From NCBI GenBank assembly GCA_030613225.1, contig JAUWMJ010000214.1:1-5981 (forward strand): a stretch of DNA of 5,981 nt, read 5' to 3'. The position numbers and the translations under genes are program-made. The notes under the pieces were generated by a model, which worked only from the letters and a program-made list of their open reading frames with translations, was not told where the DNA came from and did no database searches. Positions within the stretch are counted from its first letter, which is position 1. The number at the start of each line of letters is the position of its first letter. The stretch is from Desulfobacterales bacterium. Its GTDB lineage: Bacteria > Desulfobacterota > Desulfobacteria > Desulfobacterales > JAUWMJ01. This document shows positions 1 through 4,902 of this stretch, one piece after another.

Positions 1-145
1 GTAATATAGGATTTACGACAGGCGGCAGTATATGGATAATGGAAAGTCGAGCCTTGTATTTCCCTGCCATTTCGATGGCCGTTATAACAGCCTCTTTGGC
101 ATTTTCCGAAAAATCAGTACAACATGCAATTTTTTTAATAGTCAT
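1..145 (-). CDS. Universal stress protein (UspA family), N-terminal part, cut by window edge
   Basis: The 48 readable residues start MTIKKIACCTDFSENAKEAV and continue through AIEMAGKYKARLSIIHILPP. This is the first beta strand, the Asp-containing loop (D11), helix 1 and the second beta strand (LSIIHIL) of the UspA fold. In ATP-binding members that Asp contacts the nucleotide. The ATP-loop G-2x-G-9x-G(S/T) would lie beyond the left edge, so ATP binding cannot be judged. The start is set by an ideal ribosome site, AGGAGG, at 150-155, a few bases upstream. The gene lies 66 bp downstream of the cytidylate-kinase-like gene on the same strand and may once have shared its transcript. UspA proteins are cytoplasmic and linked to stress survival. 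The family call is secure; the specific role is unknown. Confidence 0.85.
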   Translation of the reverse strand, partial: MTIKKIACCTDFSENAKEAVITAIEMAGKYKARLSIIHILPPVVNPIL

Positions 146-211
146 ATTCCCTCCTTTATATGATCTTTATTTTAATCTCCCAACAGTTTCCCCACCCTTT
201 ACAGATGAGCA

Positions 212-930
212 TTATGTGCCGGCGTCAAAGCCCTTAAACTGCTCCTTGAAAGCCTGATAAACAACCTCAGCAGCCCACTTTGGCTGTGTAATAAAGTCAA
301 CATTTATTACTATATCGAATTCGTATGGTGTCAAATCCTTTTTGCTGAAAACTTTTTTAAAAAAGTCTCTTTGCCCCTTATCGACTCCATCCACTTTTTT
401 ATCGGCTATCTCTTCTTCCACTTTCAAAATCTTCGCCAGACGCTTCACCCGGTAAGACCGTAAACAAATAAATCTAACAGCCAGCACCAAATCCCGCGGC
501 AAAATAAGATGTGCGCCCCTGCCGACAAAAATGGTCGGTTCCGAATCGGCGACAGCATAGATAGCACTGAACAGATACCTTACGTAATCATTCATAATAA
601 AAAATATTTCTCTAAAAAGCAATGCGGATAATTCGTTCATCTTTCCTGGATAACGCTCATCGAAAAAGTCTACGATTTTTTTCTCAAATTTGCATTGTTG
701 GCGATATGTTCTATTACTTCCCGGTCAGCCACGCGATATCCGATCTTTTCTGCCAGGATATCTGCAACTTCCAGTGCACCTACACTGATTTTTCTTGAAA
801 AACAGATGGCAGGCGACATAATGCCTGAAGTCACCTTTTTTTTGGCTTCAAGTTGCCTTTTTTCCCAGGAACGTATGTATTGACCAGCCAGTTGAGCAGC
901 ATCCGGCCGTTTTTTGCATATGTTACGGGA
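212..930 (-). pseudogene. Cytidylate kinase-like protein, main fragment, frameshifted and IS-truncated
   Basis: Reading leftwards from 930, one frame gives SRNICKKRPDAAQ, then a basic helix and CFSRKISVGALEVADILAEK, IGYRVADREVIEHIANNAN. It hits a stop at 670-672. The next frame (-1) continues seamlessly as IVDFFDERYPGKMNELSALL, then FVGRGAHLILPRD, LAVRFICLRSYRVKRLAKI and PYEFDIVINVDF to a TAA at 212-214. The layout (N-terminal Ser-Arg strand, DRE motif, GRGAH, RxxRxxR lid, D-(I/V)-V-I-N) fits the cytidylate-kinase-like P-loop family found beside stress proteins in deltaproteobacteria. Its nucleotide loop is not a classical GxxGxGK. The break is at the T7 run 676-682 (A7 in the coding strand). 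The ATG at 640 opens only a downstream piece and lies inside a conserved stretch (DERYPGKMNEL), so it is probably not the true start. The 5' end is severed by an IS at ~930. The protein is likely non-functional unless the ribosome slips. Confidence 0.8.
676..682 (-). other. A7 slippery heptamer at the frameshift in the kinase-like gene
   Basis: In the upstream frame the coding strand reads AGA AAA AAA TCG TAG. The heptamer A AAA AAA is therefore in the exact phase (X XXY YYZ) that allows -1 slippage. A -1 shift there continues as ATC GTA GAC into the family-conserved IVDFFDERYPG. A simple one-base loss in a homopolymer, or a sequencing error, is the plainer explanation, because the same gene is also broken by an IS. 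Confidence 0.6.
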
Positions 931-947
931 CAGTAGTGTCCGGTTTA
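931..947 (+). repeat. Left terminal inverted repeat of the IS remnant
   Basis: CAGTAGTGTCCGGTTTA matches the inverted right end at 1443-1459 with few mismatches; the shared core is TCCGGTT. Confidence 0.7.
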
Positions 948-948
948 A

Positions 949-971
949 AATCCAATGAATTCAGTTGGATT
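949..971. repeat. Small perfect hairpin inside the IS left end
   Basis: AATCCAA (949-955) and TTGGATT (965-971) form a perfect 7-bp stem with a 9-base loop, just inside the left terminal repeat. It could be a sub-terminal transposase site or could block read-through transcription; neither is shown. Confidence 0.4.
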
Positions 972-1070
972 AGATAGCTATTGATTTAATCATTGGGAAC
1001 TAACCGGGACGTCTTTAAAAAACAAAATAACTTGCAATATGATTTCATTTTTATATATAGTATGGCAATA

Positions 1071-1146
1071 CTTTGGGACGTCCATAATAAAGTAAATAAT
1101 TATCTTTTAGACATATTTAATTTACTTATTTATGATGTCCCGAAAG
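1071..1146. repeat. MITE-like 76-bp palindromic element
   Basis: Left arm 1071-1096 (CTTTGGGACGTCCATAATAA...) and right arm 1121-1146, read on the other strand (CTTTCGGGACATCATAAATA...), are inverted copies of about 26 bases with a few mismatches and single-base gaps, around a 24-base AT-rich centre. A further GGGACGTC lies at 1006-1013. The right arm supplies the first codons of the transposase ORF, so the element sits exactly where the IS is deleted. It may be a non-autonomous element that inserted there, or two ends of a second IS. Confidence 0.55.
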
Positions 1147-1446
1147 ACTCATAAGCTTCGTTGGGACATCGAAAACTTTTTCGCTTGGTGGAAAAGGCAT
1201 CTGAATGTGTATCACTTAATCGCCAGAAGTGAACATGGGTTGATGGTGCAAATTCTGGCCGGTCTGATCACCTATTTGTTGTTGGCGATTTATTGTTATC
1301 GTCAATTCAACGAGAGAGTTTTCATCAAACGCGTTCGTCAATTACGCATAAAAATCCAAAATGAATTACGCGCTGACATTTTCGATAAGCCGCCTGATTC
1401 AAATTTTAAAGAACTACAATTACAAAAAGTTGATGCAAAAACTTAA
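1132..1446 (+). pseudogene. IS4-family-type transposase, C-terminal fragment
   Basis: The 104-codon frame contains LRWDIENFFAWWKRHLNVYH followed by LIARSEHGLMVQILAGLITY, a hydrophobic LLLAIYC and RVRQLRIKIQNEL. This is the C-terminal end of IS4-type DDE transposases. The segment RWDIENFFAWWKRHL carries the catalytic Glu (E in DIE) in the conserved Y/R-x-x-[RW]xxE-type helix. The two catalytic Asp residues and the rest of the ~400-residue protein are absent. The first residues (MMSRK) come from the adjoining palindromic repeat, so the ATG is accidental, and there is no good ribosome site. It cannot catalyse transposition by itself. Confidence 0.8.
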
Positions 1447-1459
1447 CCGGAAATTACTG
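1443..1459 (-). repeat. Right terminal inverted repeat of the IS remnant
   Basis: Read on the minus strand this is CAGTAATTTCCGGTTAA, the partner of 931-947. The transposase TAA stop (1444-1446) lies inside it. Confidence 0.7.
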
Positions 1460-1460
1460 A

Positions 1461-1502
1461 CAATATTTGATCTATTGATAGGTGAATTCGTGACTTTTTC
1501 AT
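1461..1502 (-). pseudogene. Severed 5' end of the cytidylate kinase-like gene
   Basis: From the ATG at 1500-1502 the minus strand encodes MKKSRIHLSIDQIL, 14 codons, then runs into the IS end and stops. Joining its last codon (TTG) to TCC at 928-930 on the other side of the IS gives IDQIL-SRNICKKRPD in frame with no missing base. N-terminal SIDQI-type sequences followed by a basic helix and a Trp (here RSWEKR) occur in cytidylate-kinase-like proteins, so this is probably the original N-terminus. Only a weak GGA lies upstream as a ribosome site. The reconstructed protein, with the frameshift repaired, would be about 253 residues. Confidence 0.55.
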
Positions 1503-1559
1503 AAAATATCCAATCAATGGATAAGCACTTGACTTGATAATGAACATTAAACGATATCT

Positions 1560-1607
1560 GTAATAACAATAGATTTTGAATACTGGCAAGTTAACACAGG
1601 TTTTGAC
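1560..1607. repeat. Diverged dispersed repeat, copy 1
   Basis: GTAATAA...ATAGAT...ACTGGCAAGTTAACACA here resembles GTAATAATAGAT-ACTTGCAAGTTATCACA at 4595-4621; both are followed by a TT-GAC segment. Extra bases in this copy make the match gapped. The core of copy 2, ACTTGCAAGT, is a perfect 10-bp palindrome, and this copy keeps 8 of 10. Its role is unknown. Confidence 0.4.
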
Positions 1608-1774
1608 AAGCCCGACTTTTATTTGATAGTCTCAATTTATCTGTAGGCTGCTGATATTTGGTTTTCTGGTAAGAGTAATCCGGAAAACTATTTGCCAGAT
1701 TCAGGCTAAGGTAGATAATTCCGAAAATTGTTCTACTATCCACCGGCATTGGATTTTTGCATGAGGGTGAAAAT

Positions 1775-1903
1775 ATGAGCAGGTTGAATGATATAAGAGA
1801 AAATCTCAAATATGTTGAACATCAACGTCAAGCTTTGATGGATACATTATACGAAGCCAAAAAAGAAAAAAAACCCAAACTTTATAGTGCATACAGCAGC
1901 TGA
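1775..1903 (+). CDS. Small hydrophilic protein, 42 residues
   Basis: I do not recognise this protein. It starts MSRLNDIRENLKYVEHQRQA, continues LMDTLYEAKKEKKPK and ends LYSAYSS. It is charged, probably one long amphipathic helix with a Lys-rich tail, with no signal peptide or membrane segment. The start is supported by GAGGGTG at 1763-1769. The frame stays open upstream to a TAG at 1712, but there is no better start there. It could be a genuine small protein or the surviving N-terminus of a larger gene. It has no obvious partner: the IS remnant lies to the left and an unassigned stretch to the right. Confidence 0.4.
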   Translation: MSRLNDIRENLKYVEHQRQALMDTLYEAKKEKKPKLYSAYSS

Positions 1904-2219
1904 TATATTGAGTTCATCAAGGGAATGCTACGACTATTGTGCATCTGATATCCTTTTCCCACGCCGTAGCGGTGGTTAACCCTCGAATCGAACCAGTTCC
2001 CTCTTGACAACCATAACCATCTCTGATATTTTAAATTTGATTAGAACGCTTATTTTACCCCAGAAGCGCAAACTTCCCATTGCAGCGATACCTAAGCTAT
2101 TCCTCTAATATCTAAGAGTTCCACCTGACCTTGAGCAGAAAACCACCTAACACAGGTTACAGTCTTACTGGGCGTTCTACCTTGATTCATTTCCTATCTT
2201 TAAAAGCGGGTTTTATTGG
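1904..2219. other. About 320 bp without a recognisable gene
   Basis: Only very short frames occur on either strand. The segment is less AT-rich than its surroundings and holds small imperfect hairpins, such as CCAC/GTGG around 1960-1976. It shows no canonical attC core pair, no tRNA fold and no clear terminator. The segment TAACACAGGTT at 2148-2158 also occurs at 1591-1602. It could be a remnant of a lost gene or a noncoding RNA; nothing supports a specific call. Confidence 0.3.
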
Positions 2220-2231
2220 GTGCGGCATACG
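2220..2231 (+). repeat. 12-bp inverted repeat, left copy
   Basis: GTGCGGCATACG is repeated exactly, inverted, at 2531-2542. The pair brackets the 70-codon gene, 66 bp before its start and 22 bp after its stop. Confidence 0.6.
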
Positions 2232-2296
2232 CAACACACAGATAAGGGCCGAATAATATCAAATGACATACTTAAAAGAAAATAAGGGGGGACACC

Positions 2297-2509
2297 ATGT
2301 TAAAAAATGTTAATTATAATCTATTGGAAACTATCACAATAGTATCAAAAAGCCTTTACCGGTATGACACTTATATACTCGACGCGGAAAATAGTAAATC
2401 CGGCCGGGAATTATGGGCAACGTTTAAAGCGCAAAGAGAAAAAGAATTATCGATGCTCCTTGAAGAATTAAAAAATCAGATCGATAGCGGAATGCTGGCT
2501 TTGGAATAA
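2297..2509 (+). CDS. Small conserved-looking helical protein, 70 residues, probable cassette gene
   Basis: The start is firm: GGGGGG (2286-2291) lies 5 bases before the ATG. The protein (MLKNVNYNLLETITIVSKSL, YRYDTYILDAENSK, LWATFKAQREKELSMLLEEL, KNQIDSGMLALE) has no signal peptide or membrane span and is predicted as two helices. The second is Glu/Lys-rich and amphipathic with Leu spacing. The pattern LLETI..SKSLYRYDTYI.DA...LW...KAQREKELSMLLEELK resembles short hypothetical proteins of sulfate reducers with a ferritin-like helical look, but the metal-binding ExxH pattern is absent. The gene is followed by an attC-type recombination site in the orientation expected for an integron cassette, and is flanked by a perfect 12-bp inverted repeat. 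Function is unknown. A cassette gene without its own promoter would depend on upstream transcription. Confidence 0.75.
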   Translation: MLKNVNYNLLETITIVSKSLYRYDTYILDAENSKSGRELWATFKAQREKELSMLLEELKNQIDSGMLALE

Positions 2510-2530
2510 CATTTCATTTACCAAAATACA

Positions 2531-2542
2531 CGTATGCCGCAC
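2531..2542 (-). repeat. 12-bp inverted repeat, right copy
   Basis: CGTATGCCGCAC is the exact reverse complement of 2220-2231 and lies between the gene's stop and the attC site. Confidence 0.6.
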
Positions 2543-2562
2543 AGGCAAATAACGACAATGCG

Positions 2563-2644
2563 GTCTAACCAACCACGTCGAACTGACCGACAACCAGCGG
2601 CGCTTCGCTTGCTGGTTGTAGGCAGCTCACGTGGAACGTTAAGC
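2563..2644 (+). other. attC: attC recombination site (integron 59-base element type)
   Basis: The 82-bp site begins with GTCTAAC (2563-2569, fits RYYYAAC) and ends with GTTAAGC (2638-2644, fits GTTRRRY). Between them the arms pair along almost their full length. CCACGT (2573-2578) pairs with ACGTGG (2629-2634). GA-CTG-CC (2580-2588) pairs with the stretch 2621-2628. ACAACCAGC (2590-2598) pairs with GCTGGTTGT (2611-2619). C2579 and A2586 are left unpaired on one arm, like the extrahelical bases that fix strand choice for the integron integrase. The terminal loop is 2599-2610. Orientation places the 70-codon gene upstream as the cassette body. No second attC, attI or integrase gene was found in the window. 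Confidence 0.85.
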
Positions 2645-3082
2645 TTTCAGATAGCTCCAAGGTACCACAAATTTACACAAATTCGTGTAATCTGCTATAT
2701 ACCACAGGTTTTATAACGACTCCATAACCTGGTGTATCTCCAACGTATATGGGATATAGCTGAACTTGGGGTCACTGCCATGGTTATGGAACGAGAGTAT
2801 GGCCTCACCTGGAAGTGATATCCCATACGTTATCTCAACAGGTCCCAGACAGTTTATCAGCCACTGATGTATCATGTATCAAATTCAGAAACAAAAACGG
2901 CTTGATAAATGATAATGCATTGAACTCATCCGCATCATTCAGGTACACCAATAGTGCTATCAGGCCGGTTAGGTTATCTCCGGAAAGAATGTCGTTGTCT
3001 GCTCTCTGCTCTGCACACACGCAACACCACCCGTCGAACACCCTTGAAGTGGTTCAAAAGACCGGGGTTGACCTTTCTTAAT
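2645..3082. other. Stretch without a convincing gene, with inverted repeats
   Basis: Short overlapping frames exist on both strands at 2815-3081 (68-88 codons), but none has a ribosome site or recognisable motif. The left half contains several inverted repeats (2667-2684 TTACAC/GTGTAA; 2722-2831, listed separately). ATCAG/CTGAT at about 2859-2871 and TTGAA/TTCAA near 3046-3059 form small hairpins. If the attC site marks a cassette boundary, this could be the body of a following gene-less or decayed cassette. Confidence 0.3.
2722..2831. repeat. Two interlocked inverted repeats
   Basis: Arm a CCATAACC (2722-2729) pairs with a' GGTTATGG (2782-2789). Arm b AACGTATATGGGATAT (2742-2757) pairs with b' ATATCCCATACGTT (2818-2831) apart from a 2-base TA bulge. 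The order a-b-a'-b' is that of a pseudoknot or of two alternative folds. It is not a canonical attC, because the core heptamers do not fit. Confidence 0.45.
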
Positions 3083-3427
3083 CTATTTTTTAGTTTCCGA
3101 GTCGTGCACAACTTCTTCAAAAACCCCTCCCAGATAATCGGCACCTAACATAAAGGATCGGATTATAGGGGGCTGTTTCAGGTTTTTATCGAGGTTGGCC
3201 TCAAGCTTTCGCCTCTCATCCGAATTCACCCATGCTTCCCATCCTGCTTTGTTTGCCCAGACAGATATTACAATAATTCTTCGGTGATCATTTAAATCGA
3301 CTAAAGTCTCTCCGCTAACATATCCTTTCCGCTGCATTGCACCGATTCTCAGTTCGTTAATATTTTGTATTTCTTCCAAACTGGGATCTTCTTTGAATTT
3401 CCTTTCAAGTAAGATTTTTACAGTCAT
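3083..3427 (-). CDS. Antibiotic biosynthesis monooxygenase (ABM)-like domain protein, 114 residues
   Basis: A complete gene whose start is set by AGGAGG (3432-3437) a few bases upstream of the ATG. The sequence runs MTVKILLERKFK (first beta strand), LEEIQNINELRIGAMQRKGY (helix), VSGETLVDLNDHRRIIVISV (two strands), WANKAGWEAWVNSDERRKLE (helix) and a C-terminal strand-containing tail. This is the order of the dimeric alpha+beta barrel ABM fold, and length (~95-115) and the WANKAGWEAWVNS signature fit. ABM proteins include quinol and polyketide monooxygenases and haem-degrading enzymes. The Asn/Trp/His set of IsdG-type haem oxygenases is not evident here, so the substrate cannot be named. It is cytoplasmic. 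The gene stands alone, with gaps on both sides; no clear promoter or terminator was seen. Confidence 0.75.
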   Translation of the reverse strand: MTVKILLERKFKEDPSLEEIQNINELRIGAMQRKGYVSGETLVDLNDHRRIIVISVWANKAGWEAWVNSDERRKLEANLDKNLKQPPIIRSFMLGADYLGGVFEEVVHDSETKK

Positions 3428-3960
3428 GATATCCTCCTTTTTGCCGGGTAATTGAGAAAAAAGGTGAAAAGTGCAATATGGTTACTCAAAAAAGCCAAGT
3501 GCGAAACTCGATTGACCTTGAATGAGCTCGATTAAAACTGCAGCGAATGTGCAAAATACATTTAAGATACTGTTATGTAATGTAATTATTAACATATAGA
3601 TCAATACTGCTCCGCAATCGCCAAATCGGTATTAAAATTCTATTGTTTGGTTGTAAGGTTGACGCCCAACACGAGTGCAATGATTGAATAAAGGTTATTT
3701 ATTGGAACCCGAAAGATGGATTTATTATTGTTTTTTTATAGTTGAATTATAAGAAAAAATCAATAAAAAGTTGGAGGGTTGAAATACAAAGATTTATTAT
3801 AATTTCTCGGTGTTGGGAGTATCAAAACGCAACAGTGCTGGGGGGATTTGGGGTTTCTCTGTATGTGTTATGGTCGGGATAGAAATACGGTGCGCTTGAC
3901 CTTAGATATCGTCTTGGCTGTTTTGGCGTTTCTGCTTTCCGTGCCCGTTTAACCTCCACC
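3428..3960. other. AT-rich intergenic stretch of about 530 bp
   Basis: No frame of useful length, tRNA or rRNA was seen. It must hold the promoter of the ABM-like gene (minus strand), but no convincing -35/-10 or -24/-12 pair could be chosen. GCCCAAC (3664-3670) and GTTGAAT (3741-3747) fit attC core patterns, but the DNA between them does not fold, so this is not called. The minus strand near 3830-3960 has an open frame reading RARKAETPKQPRRYLRSSAP without a recognised family. Confidence 0.3.
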
Positions 3961-3963
3961 ATA

Positions 3964-4020
3964 GCCTACGTTTCCGCAAGCCCCCCTACGATCCCGGACG
4001 GTCGGATTTCCCGAGTCCGG
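3964..4020 (-). ncRNA. Structured segment with two hairpins; possible group II intron 3' remnant
   Basis: On the minus strand, CCGGAC (4020-4015) pairs with GTCCGG (3999-3994). Above a 2-base bulge, TCGG pairs with CCGA around a GAAAT loop. The size (34 bases with flanks), two-base bulge and GAAA loop resemble group II intron domain V. However, the catalytic AGC triad would read AAC and the upper helix is one base shorter. Twelve bases further on, GCTTGCG-GAAA-CGTAGGC (3981-3964) forms a 7-bp hairpin with two G-T pairs and a GNRA tetraloop, roughly where domain VI would be. No reverse transcriptase gene or 5' intron end is present. It is therefore at most a fragment, or another structured RNA. 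Confidence 0.3.
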
Positions 4021-4047
4021 TTACAATGCAGGACTAGACCATATTTA

Positions 4048-4326
4048 ATGACAGCTTATCCGGCTCAGAGTCCGGGGCCAGTCACAAGGCCCGTCAAGCA
4101 ACGTATAAAAAGCAGAACCGGTCACCTGTCCAACGAGGCATCTAAAACCCTCTTAAATGAACTTCAACATGACGGTCCAAAGCATGTCATGCTGGCTCAT
4201 CTCAGTAAAACGAACAATACGCCCCAAAAAGCCGTCAATGAAGTCGGCCAGGTGCTGACCCGTTGCAAGGCGCGCCTCGATGTCGCATCCCAAGATGAAT
4301 GCGGAGCGATATTACTCTTTAAATAA
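4048..4326 (+). pseudogene. C-terminal fragment of a YycJ/WalJ-type metallo-beta-lactamase-fold hydrolase
   Basis: From residue 16 (nucleotide 4093) the frame reads VKQRIKSRTGHLSNEASKTL, then ELQHDGPKHVMLAHLSKTNN, TPQKAVNEVGQVL and VASQDECGAILLFK. This is the last ~77 residues of the MBL-fold hydrolase family related to YycJ/WalJ. GHLSN (His26) and AHLSxxNNTP (His51) are the conserved C-terminal motifs. The N-terminal metal-binding HxHxDH region and the whole lactamase core (~180 residues) are missing. The ATG at 4048 has no ribosome site, and the first 15 residues (MTAYPAQSPGPVTRP) do not look like the family, so a recombination joint lies near 4060-4092. The structured segment just upstream may mark that event. 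It is unlikely to be active; a small translated remnant cannot be excluded. Confidence 0.75.
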
Positions 4327-4830
4327 TTGAGGGGGTCTGGGAGTTCTAAATATAAACACTCATTTATTTGCATTGACCAAGATTTAACCTTGCAGTTATC
4401 AAATTGTAGATTCGACCAAATCTGACATCTTCACATTTTGGGATAAGGAATGGATATCTGAAAAATAATCAGGACTTGATATTTACATTTCGAATTTGAT
4501 ATCTATCAATTTGATGGATTTCATGTCATGGTAAGGACTTTCAGGAATTAAGGGGGAATAATTTTTGAGATATCATTATCGCATCTCTTTAATTGTAATA
4601 ATAGATACTTGCAAGTTATCACATTTCGACGATCATCGTAAAAAGGTATCAAATGGTCGTGTTTTTCCGAATAAATATTTGCCATTCTTAACCCGTGTCA
4701 GATCTCTTCCCCATTTATAAAAATAATTGCGGTCATACCTCCCTTATGTTATGCAAATCAAAGTGCAATACAATATCAAATCAATATAAAATATAGCCAA
4801 AACCAGGGATTAAGCCCTATGTAATATATG
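4327..4830. other. AT-rich stretch of about 500 bp ahead of the sensor kinase
   Basis: No gene was found on either strand. The stretch holds repeat copy 2 (4595-4630) and a shorter, more diverged relative at 4389-4416 (CTTGCAGTTATCAAATTG...TTCGAC). The kinase promoter is presumably in its right half, but no promoter pair could be chosen with confidence. A short AGGG/CCCT hairpin lies at about 4805-4818. Confidence 0.35.
4595..4630. repeat. Diverged dispersed repeat, copy 2, with a 10-bp palindrome
   Basis: GTAATAATAGATACTTGCAA followed by GTTATCACATTTCGAC is a gapped relative of 1560-1607. ACTTGCAAGT (4607-4616) is a perfect palindrome and could be an operator. It lies about 270 bp before the sensor kinase start. 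Confidence 0.4.
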
Positions 4831-4880
4831 AAGGCTCATATGCGGTATTCAAGGATATCAGATTATGAGCCTTTTCATTT
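4831..4880 (+). terminator. Terminator-like hairpin in the leader of the sensor kinase gene
   Basis: AAGGCTCATA (4831-4840) and TATGAGCCTT (4864-4873) form a perfect 10-bp stem with a 23-base loop, followed by the T-rich TTCATTTTTCT. It ends 16 bases before the kinase ribosome site. It could end upstream transcription or act as a leader attenuator. The loop is longer than in most intrinsic terminators and the T run is interrupted, so strength is uncertain. Confidence 0.5.
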
Positions 4881-4902
4881 TTCTCAATTGGAGGATCTTC
4901 AA

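Larger units (their letters stand above)
930..1461 (+). mobile_element. IS4-family-type insertion sequence remnant, internally deleted
   Basis: Imperfect terminal inverted repeats face each other: left CAGTAGTGTCCGGTT (931-945) and right, read on the minus strand, CAGTAATTTCCGGTT (1459-1445), 13 of 15 identical. The right repeat overlaps the transposase stop codon, as is usual for such IS. Only the C-terminal part of the transposase remains, so most of a ~1.4-kb element is missing. GACA is present at both junctions (929-932 and 1459-1462) and could be a short target duplication, but exact ends are uncertain by about 3 bp. The element separates two in-frame parts of the cytidylate-kinase-like gene. 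Confidence 0.75.

Noticed and set aside
1591..1809. Minus-strand 72-codon frame opposite the small ORF
   Set aside because: No ribosome site and low-complexity content; its 5' end overlaps the better-supported plus-strand small ORF.
1973..2003. GGTTCGATTC on the minus strand as a tRNA T-arm
   Set aside because: The flanking bases do not form the 5-bp T stem, and no acceptor, D or anticodon arms can be found.
2092..2190. Minus-strand 32-codon frame starting MNQGRTPSKTVTCVRWF in the gene-free stretch
   Set aside because: No properly spaced ribosome site, no recognised family and very short; not enough to call a gene.
2815..3148. Overlapping frames of 64-88 codons on both strands right of the attC site
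   Set aside because: They overlap one another, lack ribosome sites and show no motif or protein-like composition; most likely chance frames.
3664..3747. GCCCAAC and GTTGAAT, 84 bp apart, as a second attC
   Set aside because: The heptamers fit the patterns, but the intervening DNA does not pair into arms.
4721..4760. Possible sigma-70 promoter (TTGCGG, 17-base spacer, TATGCA) before the kinase
   Set aside because: Both hexamers are weak matches in AT-rich DNA where such pairs arise by chance.
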